A stretch of 64,000 nt of DNA from a virus: IMG/VR virus record IMGVR_UViG_3300009181_006602, positions 26,525 to 90,524 of that record. One strand, 5' to 3'. Under the pieces are notes generated by a model, which was not told the DNA's origin, searched no databases, and worked only from the letters and a program-made list of their open reading frames with translations. A program made the translations under genes and the position numbers. Shown one piece after another: positions 1-9,886 of the stretch (its first letter is position 1; each line of letters opens with the position of its first letter).

Positions 1-501
1 AGTTTCGCGCTTAATTTGATCTCTTGAAAACAAGCGCTTAAATGCAATAAACATTGCTGAGTCAACAGTAGTCGTAGTCGTTCCTTCAAGCGGCACTTTA
101 AACAATGAATCGCTATTGCCTAAAAGCGTTTGTGCAAACTGTCGATAAACATCAACTTTTTCGCGCATCATTAATGAGCTACTGGGATACAAGGCTTTTC
201 CTGTAGCATCAACATCAGTTTTAGTAATTGCAGCTATTCCTGTTGTAAGTGATCCTTCAGGCGCAATACCGACAGTTATATCAAACACGGCATTCGCTGT
301 TTGTAACGTAAAGTCTTGATCATAAACAGTTTGAAATAACGATGAAGTGACGCCAGGACCGACCCCGCCTGTCACGAAATGCTGATATTTTCTTCTAGAT
401 GTTGAACCGCTTATATCTTCTTGTAAAACATCAATAAGCTGATTTAAAAAAGATCTTGCAGTCTTTATATCGCCAGGTGCTAATTCGTGAAATGTCGCCA
501 T
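1..501 (-). CDS. Hypothetical virion-type protein, C-terminus outside window
   Basis: The reading frame is open from an ATG whose complement lies at 499-501 down to base 1, giving 167 codons with no stop, so the C-terminus lies outside the window. The protein begins MATFHELAPGD and has short hydrophobic beta-type stretches and no membrane segment. I do not recognise the family. It is the downstream-most visible member of a leftward run of large virion-type genes, which is the only basis for suspecting a structural or tail role. An AGGA-like element sits about 8 bases upstream of the ATG. Confidence 0.7.
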   Translation of the reverse strand, partial: MATFHELAPGDIKTARSFLNQLIDVLQEDISGSTSRRKYQHFVTGGVGPGVTSSLFQTVYDQDFTLQTANAVFDITVGIAPEGSLTTGIAAITKTDVDATGKALYPSSSLMMREKVDVYRQFAQTLLGNSDSLFKVPLEGTTTTTVDSAMFIAFKRLFSRDQIKRET

Positions 502-530
502 CTTAATTTCCTCGTAATTTAGATCTTATA

Positions 531-1238
531 TCAACGCATCGATGAAGTAATAGTAACGGGTAATTCGACTACTGAGCCAGAACTTCTACCAACTATCTTG
601 ATAGATGTTGTTATTATCCGGGCGCTGTCTGTAGTGATTCTACCATAAGTAGTAAAAATTGTTGATGTTAATGGTTTGACTTTAAGACTAAATTCCAATG
701 TTGGAACTGTCCCGCCATTCGTGGTTCTAATAACGTACTTTGCGATTTTATTAGAATCGGGAGAACCTACGGCTGATTGATTCAGTATGGTCAAAAATAG
801 ATCAGGTATATACACGTCAAAGTTAGTTTCGATTATATCTGCGTCAATTGTCGATTCGCCACCTTGTGGTTGTTGTTCTATTTTGATCGAAGCGGTAACA
901 TTTTCTCCGCTAGTAGATAATACCACGGAAGTTTGAGTCGTTGGTACTAATGTCAATCTAGGTAAGTAAATAAATGGTCTCGGAGCACTAATCATTCTAT
1001 ATTTAAGACCTAGATTTTGATTAGTAAATGCTTCAAAAATCGGAGTATTTTTTTCAATTTTCTCTCTTCCGATTGTTCTGCCGTATTTTGTAATAATGCC
1101 ATAATTGACTTCGTCGTCGCCTAAAGAAAATTTTGCGACTCTAAAAGAACCGTCATTTCTTGCTAGCGCTTGCCGACCGAAATCCGTTAGTACTGCGTCT
1201 AATATGATATTGTTCGTTGAATTATCTAAATAGCCCAA
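531..1238 (-). CDS. Virion-type protein with 'LDN...ILDAVLT..GR' N-terminus
   Basis: 235 residues starting at a TTG codon. The protein opens MGYLDNSTNNIILDAVLT and continues with GRQALARNDGS and FSLGDDEVNYG. A related opening occurs in the 332-residue protein encoded at 9887-10885, so the two are probably paralogues sharing an assembly or docking module. The rest is beta-rich and threonine-rich with no membrane segment. I recall this opening from structural proteins of large environmental phages, but give no specific function. The TTG start is supported by a strong GGAGG seven bases upstream and by the match of this N-terminus to the paralogue. Confidence 0.7.
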   Translation of the reverse strand: MGYLDNSTNNIILDAVLTDFGRQALARNDGSFRVAKFSLGDDEVNYGIITKYGRTIGREKIEKNTPIFEAFTNQNLGLKYRMISAPRPFIYLPRLTLVPTTQTSVVLSTSGENVTASIKIEQQPQGGESTIDADIIETNFDVYIPDLFLTILNQSAVGSPDSNKIAKYVIRTTNGGTVPTLEFSLKVKPLTSTIFTTYGRITTDSARIITTSIKIVGRSSGSVVELPVTITSSMR

Positions 1239-1245
1239 TTTGAAG

Positions 1246-1250
1246 CCTCC
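1246..1250 (-). promoter_or_regulatory. Ribosome binding site fixing a TTG start
   Basis: On the minus strand GGAGG is followed by seven bases (CTTCAAA) and then TTG. No in-frame ATG gives the conserved N-terminus, so this site decides the start of the gene ending at 531. Confidence 0.7.
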
Positions 1251-1301
1251 ACATGCATAATCTTACAATAGATATCGAATCAATAAAATTATAGCTCTAA
1301 A

Positions 1302-3443
1302 TTAAACCGTTGTCAATTCATAAGGGTCATCTATGACAATCTTTAATGAATCACTTTTTTGATTTTGAAGATTAATAAATTGAATCTTATAATAAGCATT
1401 GTCTTGTTTCGTAGAAACCATTCGCTGAATTAATCCAGTTTCATTGATTATCTTAAAATATTCAGGCATAAAATAAACCTTTAGTTTAGTAGAACTAAAT
1501 CCATCAGTCTTTATAACGTCTTTAAACGCGTCGACGTTTATGTGCAAGTTCGGATAAGGTTTCGGTGCACCGGCCGAACTAATCAATTTTTTCACCAAAA
1601 TATTTTTAAAAAAATCAAAAGTAACTTCAAACTGCGAACCATAGTTTGAAGACATCCCGTGTGCATCGATTGAAGTAATAGCGTAAATATATTTAGAAGA
1701 TTTTTGACTTTCAACGTCGATCTTAAAATCTTCATCTATAAAAAACAATACAGGTTGATCAGAATATTCAACAAACTGTAGAACTTCTGGGGACATATTT
1801 TTAGCGTTGCCGTCGACAACTTCTCCGGTACGATACTTTAATTTAGATTGATCAAAGCACTTTTGTACGATTAATTCAAACGGTTCTTCAATCTTTTCTC
1901 TTCTAAAAACTTGAAATTGTGTAATGTCTCTTTGCGAATTAACCGGCATGCCCCAGGCAACTTGTAGGCTTTTTTTCCTATAATCCCATATAAAATTTAG
2001 TTCTACTGGATGAGGAGGTGGAACAAATTCAAAGGTTTTGACTGTAGTCGTAACAGGATGCGATCCTATATAATATTGAATTTCCCTTATTTCATTTGTT
2101 TCTTCGTCATAACCCGTTGTAGAAATTCTTACAATCGATCTAATAGAATAAAAATACTCTTTACCTAAAAGAATAGACGTATCAATAAAATCGAGTACAT
2201 AAGCATTTTCTACTGTGTAAGTTTTATCCTTTTCATAACCATCTGCAGTATAGATGGATCTTTCTATCAGATAACCGATTAATCCTGCAGAAGTTTCAAA
2301 AGCATCAGGCGTTTGTATCGCAGGACCGACATACACAGGTTGTGTGTATACGTCGTCTATCTCTGCAGTTTCTTTATGGACAAGCGTATAGTTTTTATTT
2401 ATTTTTTTCCTTTCGTGAGGAAATAAAGAAGATGAAGCAAATATGTCTATTGCAGCTAATTTATTAATCTGCAAATTTAACGGATTTTTATTTGCTTTAG
2501 CTTTTAATGCTTCATATCCGGAATTAATTTTTATTTGATTATTACTAGAATCATAAAAAGTTATACCATGACTACGCGCAGAATCAGTAGCAATATCCTC
2601 TACGCTTTTTACCGAGGATGCTATATTTAAAAACTTATCCTTTTCCGATACAGCGCCTCTAATTGTTTGATTAGTTAAAGAATAGTTTTTTAGTGAATTT
2701 TTGTTATATGTATCGACAAGTTTTGATAAGCTAAATCCTGAATCGCCTAGTTCATCATTTGATAACGAATATTGTTGTTGTTTATTTATTTGATTAATAG
2801 AATTAGGAAATGTGTCTCTAGCTTGTCGCGCAGGTTGAGCAGCAGTTATAACTTTTGGAATACCCATAGGCGAGCTATAGTCTATAGAAGTTTTATTTTG
2901 CGTGAAACTTGTATTAGTCATTGATGATTGAGGAACATCCATGGAGTCTTTGCTAGTGCCGGCCGCTATCTCAGGAAAAGCATCTTCTATCCCAGGATAT
3001 AACTTTCCGCCGAGACTCATTATCTCAGAACTTGCGTCTCGAATAGAATCATAATTTGAAACAGAGTGAGAAGAAAACTTCGATTTTAAAAAAGATTCTT
3101 CGGTTTGAATTTTATCTAAATTTGATTCAATCGAAGTAGCCGGGCTGTTGGCAAGAAGAAGTCCTGCAGGTGCAATAGACCCTACAGGACCGTGCCATTG
3201 AAGTTTAATGTATCGTGGAATACGGAGCGAGAAATCTATAACTTCAGAATTGATTTGTTCTATAGACTTTCTTTTTAAATGATTGGGGATATTAGAATTT
3301 TCATTAGTTCGTTCATCTATTGTGTAATAGTTGTAAAAAAAATTTGAAATAAACTCAGTAACGTTGGGTACCTTCATAGAAACTACAGGCGACGATGGCT
3401 TAGAAAAACTAGACATTACTGTTTCTGGTTTAGAAAATGTCAT
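1302..3443 (-). CDS. Large virion-type protein with fibronectin-III-like C-terminal region
   Basis: 713 residues. The N-terminal third is Ser/Asn-rich. From about residue 475 (PPPHPVELNFIWDYRKKSLQ onward) the sequence looks like a fibronectin type III-type beta-sandwich: a WG-containing strand, then FQVFRRE, and later KYIYAITSIDAHGMSS. FnIII-like modules are common in phage tail and baseplate proteins. Its ATG overlaps the stop of the upstream 1335-residue gene by four bases (ATGA), implying translational coupling. Precise role unknown; tail sheath-associated, baseplate or appendage protein is inference. Confidence 0.65.
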   Translation of the reverse strand: MTFSKPETVMSSFSKPSSPVVSMKVPNVTEFISNFFYNYYTIDERTNENSNIPNHLKRKSIEQINSEVIDFSLRIPRYIKLQWHGPVGSIAPAGLLLANSPATSIESNLDKIQTEESFLKSKFSSHSVSNYDSIRDASSEIMSLGGKLYPGIEDAFPEIAAGTSKDSMDVPQSSMTNTSFTQNKTSIDYSSPMGIPKVITAAQPARQARDTFPNSINQINKQQQYSLSNDELGDSGFSLSKLVDTYNKNSLKNYSLTNQTIRGAVSEKDKFLNIASSVKSVEDIATDSARSHGITFYDSSNNQIKINSGYEALKAKANKNPLNLQINKLAAIDIFASSSLFPHERKKINKNYTLVHKETAEIDDVYTQPVYVGPAIQTPDAFETSAGLIGYLIERSIYTADGYEKDKTYTVENAYVLDFIDTSILLGKEYFYSIRSIVRISTTGYDEETNEIREIQYYIGSHPVTTTVKTFEFVPPPHPVELNFIWDYRKKSLQVAWGMPVNSQRDITQFQVFRREKIEEPFELIVQKCFDQSKLKYRTGEVVDGNAKNMSPEVLQFVEYSDQPVLFFIDEDFKIDVESQKSSKYIYAITSIDAHGMSSNYGSQFEVTFDFFKNILVKKLISSAGAPKPYPNLHINVDAFKDVIKTDGFSSTKLKVYFMPEYFKIINETGLIQRMVSTKQDNAYYKIQFINLQNQKSDSLKIVIDDPYELTTV

Positions 3444-6400
3444 GATGCTTCCGTCCCTTCATACGTTTCTAACGCTACATAATATTTGTCGAATGTAGGT
3501 TCATTTATGTCATTTCTACTTAACGAAGAAATGTCGCCTGTCGAGCCAATATACTTTTCTATTACGCTTTGTGGCGTCCTTTCATCAATTTCGAAATCGT
3601 CTGGATCGAAGATAATGTGAAATGCTCTGTCAAACTTTTTTGGTAAAATTAACGATCTTATCATTGATAAATCGCTAGTTAGCAACGTGTCATCATTATA
3701 GAAGTTTTCTGCGGTGCTTTTCATAGCAGTGCTGCCTCCAGGCAATTCGGCAACAAACTTAGAGAATTGAGATTGAGATTTTTGAGAGATAACATTATAT
3801 TGTTGATATTTGTGTTCGTCAAAAGGCAGGTCTGTAGTGAGTCGTAAATACTCTTCCATTAAAAAGCTTGTCGAATGATTATCAAAAATTTCACTAAAAT
3901 CTTTATCTGATAAAAATGAATAATCTGTATCTTTAAGAGACGATTTTTCTAATGCATCTATCAATTTAAAATTATAATCTTCTGTATTTTTCAAATGTGG
4001 TATATTTTCGATTACGTTTTTATCAAACAACTGAAATGAAGAAGCTTCTGACATCATCCCGCGGGGAGAATTTGATGGACCTGTTGTTGTAAATATATCT
4101 TCGCTTTCTGATACGCTAAATCCATTATCAACGAAGTTTTTCAAAATTCTAGTCGGAAACAATCCTAGATCGAAAAGATATTTTTTTGGTCTATAGATCA
4201 CATCCGGTAAAAATGAATTTACTCTATAGATACACAAATTAACCAAACTATTTCTATGTCGAAGTCCGCTTAAGTTAGAAGAATTTATTCTCATTCTTCT
4301 GTGCAGCTTTTGAGGTATACCTATCGAAATAATTTTTTTATTAGAACCTACACCTTCGACAAATTCTTTGGATGCTAAAAACCCCTTTAAAAAAGTGTTC
4401 CAGGCGACGAGATGAACATCTTCTATAGGCAACACACTTTCGATATTATTAACATCTCTTAGACTTTGAAAATGAGGATTTGAATCTCTAATAGGAGAAA
4501 TGTAATCTTTTGCTAGTCTAGTTGCATAATCTTCAAATTTACTTCTCATCAATAAGAGTTGTTCTTCAGACAATAAAGATCTAGCTAACGCTGGATTGCC
4601 TATTTGTCTAGACAATATAAGCAATGTTCTTCCGTATAATCCTGATTTGAGCGACAAATTATTTTTTAATAACGTAAATTCACTTTTTAGTTGATAAACG
4701 AATGAATAAAATTTATCAATAAATCTAGTCGTTTTTGTATTGTAATCCGTCAACATGTTTTCTACCTTAACAATAATTTCATCATAATGTAGCGCAACTA
4801 ATTGAGGAACATTCGAATTAGAGGGTAGGTCAAAAATCCTAATTTCACGTTTAAATGTTGGTGGCAATTCAAAAACTCTTATGTTTTGTTTAGGCGTATT
4901 TATTTTTTTAATTCCGGTTATCGAAGAATTATAGACTTTATTTGCACTTGAGAATAAAGTTGGCGAGTTGGGAAGTCCAAAAGATTGATTTTTATACACA
5001 TCGTTTTCAATTAAATTAAACTTAGTAATCCCTTGATTCGCCTCTGACGCGCTAAGAAAAACTTGAACAACTGAATTTTTTATCTTATTAATCGTTATTT
5101 TGTGGCTTGATTCTCCGCGCGCGGAAGGCTTCTTTATTGACCCTAATCTCTCAGGATTAGCAAGATGAACCATTAAGCAGCATAATTTGAATATAGAAAT
5201 TAGATATAAGGTTTTTTGAATTCCTGTGTATGTTGATTTTTTATCTGCTGAAAAACCTGTATTGTTATTAGTGATATTTAAAATTTGAGTTGCAGCGGCA
5301 AAATTACTTCTATTTTGATCTAGAAAAAATCTTCCGTTAGTTTTTGAATTTTGGTTATCAACATCAAAATTTTCATTAAATTGAGTCAGCAGCGCGCCAA
5401 TCTTACTTAATATTTTTAAACCTGAAGAGCCATTAGAATTATATTGAGACAATAGTGCTTGTTTTATTACGTTAAGCGACAAAACAGTTTCTTCGCGGAC
5501 CTTTGATGTAGCGTCTATGACTTCTTCAACAAATAAGCTTTTAACTCTTTTCATGATAGTCTCTACCAGGATTATTCTAATAGTACTATCAGCAGGAGCA
5601 GAAACATCACCATAGTTTGATTCATTCGCCGTCGAAAATGCATTTGCAGAATACATCTGTAGTAAAAACAATAAAGACTGTAATTCAGCGTCGTCTTTAT
5701 CCAATGCCAGTGAAATCAATAATGCGCTCACATCGTTATCTTTATCTTTAAATTGCTTATTAGTCCATAACTTAGGACCGCCGCTTCGCCTTAATAAACC
5801 TGATCCGTCTAAAATATTTTTTTCTATATGTCTAAGCAAATTCACAGGATTAGAAAGAGAATCTTTTATGTCTTCTTGCAGTCGATTTTTTGCGCTCGCC
5901 GAGTTTACTTCGGCTGAGAGTCGCACAAATGTATTAGTTAGTGAGACGCCTGATTCTGAAGCTTTCGTAATTTTGTTCAATGCGCTTGAATATGGAATTG
6001 CTGGCTTAAATGATAAATCATCTTTAACCATCTTTAACATATTCGTGGCGGAATTTAGTCTTGATGAATATCGATCTAAACGCGTGGCATCGAACCCTCC
6101 TTTAACTGGGTTTATAGAACTCTCAAGATAATAAATCGTTCCAGGTGTTATTACTACGTTAGGTCTTACAGTACCTACATTGTCGTTAATATATCTATCC
6201 TCAAATGACAACACCTCTACTCCATCTGGTTCTATGGTTTGTGCTAAACTAACCAGTGACTTGCCACCCCCAAGAGGCGTCGGCGCAATATCTGTTATAT
6301 CGTCGCCGACTTGTCCAATAAAATAATTCCAGATATTAGAGTTTTTACCGCCAAAATTGAATGGATAACCGTAATCAGTAACGATCGTTGATCTCATTTT

Positions 6401-7447
6401 AGTAGAATAAACGTACTCTTTACATAAAAGATGACTTAGCTTTGCTATCGATTCATCTATACTAGAGGCATCAGAAAATATTTTTTCATTAAAAATAGAA
6501 CTATTGATATCGTTTGAACTAAACGCAGCAGCGGTAACTGTTATAATCGCGCCGATAGAACCAGCATCGCTTTTTAATAAACTTTGTATAGGGTAAGTTA
6601 GCACTTGTTTTTCATTAAATTTAAACTTTTTTATTAATGAAGACCTAGCAGGATTAAGACTAAGTGCGTCGTAATAAGAAGAATTATAAGGATCTATTCC
6701 TAAAGCCGTACCGTCAGATAAAAAAGACTGAGGCATTCCATTAGCTAAAATTTCTTTTAATTCTAGACAACTTTGCAGCCAGATCTTAGTCGGTGTCCAC
6801 GAATTAGTAACATTAGAAGACTCGTTTAATATATCTTCAACGCTTAGTGGTAGCGAATTAGCATAAAAATTTTGCGCGTCCGGATCAGTCAAGTCGTAAT
6901 CAGATGGAAGTATATCAATAAGCTTTAATATATTAATGTCGATCGGATATCTAAAATCCAACTTTTTTCTAATTGATGAAAAATGATTTAAAAGTTCCTC
7001 AATCCCGCTAGAATGTGTCAGCAGATATTCGGATATTCGATCAGCGCGACCTTCGGCATCAGCTTGTAAAGAGTTTCCGACTAAAGGATTAGTAAGTAAA
7101 TCTTGTATAATTTTTGATGATCTAATAAGAATAGAATCTTGTTTCGTTTGTAAATATTCTCCGAATTCGTTTAATCGATTTTGACTATCGTAAACAGGTA
7201 AGAAACTTGAAAAAGCTATAATCTCAGGACTATTACTAATAATACCTGTAGTCGTATCAAAAGGCTCAACTTTTTTTTGTTGATTTATGCTAGGAATCGT
7301 AAACGTTTCATCTAAATTAGTCTTTGAAGTTTCATAAGAAACACTAGAAGGCTTAGGAATTTCAAAATTAGCAATATTATGAGCAGAACCCCCGATGGAT
7401 TGAGCAACTACGTTTCCGTGTCTTAAGACTCTAGATTTTGATAACAT
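3440..7447 (-). CDS. Very large virion-type protein (1335 aa), function unknown
   Basis: One uninterrupted 1335-residue frame, rich in Ser, Asn, Leu and Ile, with many predicted helical stretches and no signal peptide or clear membrane segment. No catalytic motif was found. Start: ATG at 7445-7447 with GGAG about six bases upstream, directly abutting the stop of the gene at 7448-9874. Its place between two other long structural-type genes suggests a virion or baseplate component. I cannot name a family. Confidence 0.6.
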   Translation of the reverse strand: MLSKSRVLRHGNVVAQSIGGSAHNIANFEIPKPSSVSYETSKTNLDETFTIPSINQQKKVEPFDTTTGIISNSPEIIAFSSFLPVYDSQNRLNEFGEYLQTKQDSILIRSSKIIQDLLTNPLVGNSLQADAEGRADRISEYLLTHSSGIEELLNHFSSIRKKLDFRYPIDINILKLIDILPSDYDLTDPDAQNFYANSLPLSVEDILNESSNVTNSWTPTKIWLQSCLELKEILANGMPQSFLSDGTALGIDPYNSSYYDALSLNPARSSLIKKFKFNEKQVLTYPIQSLLKSDAGSIGAIITVTAAAFSSNDINSSIFNEKIFSDASSIDESIAKLSHLLCKEYVYSTKMRSTIVTDYGYPFNFGGKNSNIWNYFIGQVGDDITDIAPTPLGGGKSLVSLAQTIEPDGVEVLSFEDRYINDNVGTVRPNVVITPGTIYYLESSINPVKGGFDATRLDRYSSRLNSATNMLKMVKDDLSFKPAIPYSSALNKITKASESGVSLTNTFVRLSAEVNSASAKNRLQEDIKDSLSNPVNLLRHIEKNILDGSGLLRRSGGPKLWTNKQFKDKDNDVSALLISLALDKDDAELQSLLFLLQMYSANAFSTANESNYGDVSAPADSTIRIILVETIMKRVKSLFVEEVIDATSKVREETVLSLNVIKQALLSQYNSNGSSGLKILSKIGALLTQFNENFDVDNQNSKTNGRFFLDQNRSNFAAATQILNITNNNTGFSADKKSTYTGIQKTLYLISIFKLCCLMVHLANPERLGSIKKPSARGESSHKITINKIKNSVVQVFLSASEANQGITKFNLIENDVYKNQSFGLPNSPTLFSSANKVYNSSITGIKKINTPKQNIRVFELPPTFKREIRIFDLPSNSNVPQLVALHYDEIIVKVENMLTDYNTKTTRFIDKFYSFVYQLKSEFTLLKNNLSLKSGLYGRTLLILSRQIGNPALARSLLSEEQLLLMRSKFEDYATRLAKDYISPIRDSNPHFQSLRDVNNIESVLPIEDVHLVAWNTFLKGFLASKEFVEGVGSNKKIISIGIPQKLHRRMRINSSNLSGLRHRNSLVNLCIYRVNSFLPDVIYRPKKYLFDLGLFPTRILKNFVDNGFSVSESEDIFTTTGPSNSPRGMMSEASSFQLFDKNVIENIPHLKNTEDYNFKLIDALEKSSLKDTDYSFLSDKDFSEIFDNHSTSFLMEEYLRLTTDLPFDEHKYQQYNVISQKSQSQFSKFVAELPGGSTAMKSTAENFYNDDTLLTSDLSMIRSLILPKKFDRAFHIIFDPDDFEIDERTPQSVIEKYIGSTGDISSLSRNDINEPTFDKYYVALETYEGTEAS

Positions 7448-9874
7448 TTATTTCTCCGAAATTTGTTGTTTAAAATACAACTCTTCTGGATCTACGACAA
7501 CAGCATTAGATCTTAACGCTGTACCTACTGAAAAGTCATATAAAACAGGAATCACATAATAAATAATTGTTCCTACGTCTGCTGGACCTAAAAAGTCGAA
7601 TAATTCTTGTCCTATGAACGCGCCTAATAATTGTCTAGTCGAATTAGCTTCTTTGACAACAACAAAATGATCAAACTCAGATAAATTACCCGTTAGGCTC
7701 CAGTGTAGTCTAATTTTATTTGCATCGATCCTTTCAGCAGCGAGCGAATTAATCATATATAGCTTATTCATGCCCGTCAGCAAATAGGTCGCTGTTACGC
7801 CTATCTCTCCATCCTCATCTATTTTTTTCATTATCATGTTATCTTGTTCATCAATAGCGGGAATGGTTCCACTTTCCAAATAAGAAGGTTGTCTCCACTT
7901 GTGAGGCTTATAACTAAAGGTCGATGGTGGCTCGCCGCCGTGATGGGGCAGATTCACTAAATGAACCAGCCCTTTAATCATAGTAGCTGGATTTCTAGCA
8001 TACGTTCTTACTTCATATAGATAATCGGCCGTGACATCTAAGTCTTCTATTCCATGCATCTTTCTATTGCTCATATCATCATTAAGAAAATATTCGCTTT
8101 GGCTATTTCCCAATGATGCGTTCGATGTCAAATCGCTAAAAAATTCTCTAACTCCATTTTTTAAATTTATTCTTGCAACTTTATGATAGACTATATCGTC
8201 TAGTTTGTCTAAACCAGTATTTGGATTTACCTCTATAGAAACACCTGGGGCGTTTGCTGCAATAAGGCCGATTTTGTCAGAAACATAAGACCGAGTGCTG
8301 GTAATATTAAATCTGAAATTAGGACGACCATCAACTAAAGTTGATGTATGATTAGACGTTGCAACAGCAATTCCTTTATTATTAATTTTAAAATATTGAT
8401 GTATCTTGCTAATGGATTGCCTTACTTCGCCAGTCGTCGTTTTATAACTCAAAAAATATTCATATATATCTCCACTTTTTACTTGGTCATCTACTAATAA
8501 AGTAGTGTCTCCTTCAAAATCTCTATATGGAATAATCACTTCTTTTTTTTCAAAAGAAGAACCGTTCCATGTAGATCTACTAATTTGAAATTGTGCTGCA
8601 TAAGATGGCGGATAGTTTAATGTAATCTCTACAGCGTCTGTCACACCAACATTTAATTTATCAGTAACTATCAAAGTTACGGTATCAATAGGCGTATTTT
8701 GTCCAGAAATTACGCCATCAGCGCGCGGATTCAACGTTGTAGTTAAGGCATCGCCTGTGATACATCTAAATATATTAAATTTGTTGTCAGGTATAGCTTC
8801 GCTTATAGCACATTCATCACCAACCACTAAAGTAGTATATTCGCTAGCTATACTATAGCGAGTACATTCTCCACGATTATTCATTTCCTTTTTTTCTATT
8901 CTTATGTAACTAGAATTAGGATCATTTTGTATAACGCTAACTTCTTGACGGTCTTTCGTCGGTGCCGCAAGTTTAGGACGAATAATCGGTTGCTTAAAAA
9001 ACTTTAAGTGTTTTGTAAGATTGACCGAAGTCGTCTTTCTTTCGACAGGAACTTCGTTTACAATAAGTCTTGCTTTTTTATTTCTTTCTAGTTTAAAAAG
9101 TTCTAATTGTACTTCGAAACTTCCTTGCACCAGATTTTTTGGTATCAATAGATACACTGGTATAGACACCTTATCAACAAGCTTTCTTTTTTTTGCTGAC
9201 CGATAATAGGCACTTTCGCGAGGCAAAGATTGCAGCGCATCGCGTATATAATATTTTCTAATCGAGTTAATAATTTCGTAATCAGTCCTATCAAGTTGTA
9301 AATTGACAACTTTCATCGGATGGACAAGAAAATTAGAAATTAATTCTAGATTAAGTTTTCTAATATCACCTTGATCGACATCGGATGAATCGTATAATGC
9401 ATTACGGTTATTAACTAATTCTAAACTATCTAAATAAGAATACATCCCTTCTATCTGAGATGCATGTACTCCAGACTGTAGCGCGCGCGCTACCTCGGGG
9501 TCTATATAATCGCGTAGATTAGCAACGCCTTCTGCAATTACACTATTGCTTTTTGCTATAGCTTGTTTCACTTGTCTAACGTGTTTAAATTGAATATTTT
9601 CAATTTCAAACTTGCCTTGTTGTGCTATAATGGCTTTTTTCTTTGGAGGCTGCGCACTTAATTTTTGAATATTAGAATTGTCTTCAATAAAAACATTTTG
9701 ATTAATACACTTGATGACTACTTTACTAAGGAATTTATTGGCTATCGCTATTTTAGAAACTCTAAAAACGAATTCAAAAACGTATGCTTCTTCGATTTCG
9801 TCAATTAACGTTGCGAAATGAGGCGTAAATTCTATTAGGTTTTTTTGTTTATTCGTAAAAGAATATGATTGCAT
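7448..9874 (-). CDS. Large virion-type protein (808 aa) with beta-sandwich repeats
   Basis: 808 residues. The first half is mixed alpha/beta. The second half holds at least two stretches that read like fibronectin-III or related beta-sandwiches: SGDIYEYFLSYKTTTGEVRQ, and near the C-terminus FDHFVVVKEA followed by GTIIYYVIPVLYDFS. Similar sequences occur in the 713-residue protein two genes downstream, so the group probably forms one assembly. It starts at ATG 9872-9874 with a purine-rich GAGAGAAG upstream and is separated by 12 bases from the next upstream gene. Function not recognised. Confidence 0.6.
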   Translation of the reverse strand: MQSYSFTNKQKNLIEFTPHFATLIDEIEEAYVFEFVFRVSKIAIANKFLSKVVIKCINQNVFIEDNSNIQKLSAQPPKKKAIIAQQGKFEIENIQFKHVRQVKQAIAKSNSVIAEGVANLRDYIDPEVARALQSGVHASQIEGMYSYLDSLELVNNRNALYDSSDVDQGDIRKLNLELISNFLVHPMKVVNLQLDRTDYEIINSIRKYYIRDALQSLPRESAYYRSAKKRKLVDKVSIPVYLLIPKNLVQGSFEVQLELFKLERNKKARLIVNEVPVERKTTSVNLTKHLKFFKQPIIRPKLAAPTKDRQEVSVIQNDPNSSYIRIEKKEMNNRGECTRYSIASEYTTLVVGDECAISEAIPDNKFNIFRCITGDALTTTLNPRADGVISGQNTPIDTVTLIVTDKLNVGVTDAVEITLNYPPSYAAQFQISRSTWNGSSFEKKEVIIPYRDFEGDTTLLVDDQVKSGDIYEYFLSYKTTTGEVRQSISKIHQYFKINNKGIAVATSNHTSTLVDGRPNFRFNITSTRSYVSDKIGLIAANAPGVSIEVNPNTGLDKLDDIVYHKVARINLKNGVREFFSDLTSNASLGNSQSEYFLNDDMSNRKMHGIEDLDVTADYLYEVRTYARNPATMIKGLVHLVNLPHHGGEPPSTFSYKPHKWRQPSYLESGTIPAIDEQDNMIMKKIDEDGEIGVTATYLLTGMNKLYMINSLAAERIDANKIRLHWSLTGNLSEFDHFVVVKEANSTRQLLGAFIGQELFDFLGPADVGTIIYYVIPVLYDFSVGTALRSNAVVVDPEELYFKQQISEK

Positions 9875-9886
9875 CGTAACTTCTCT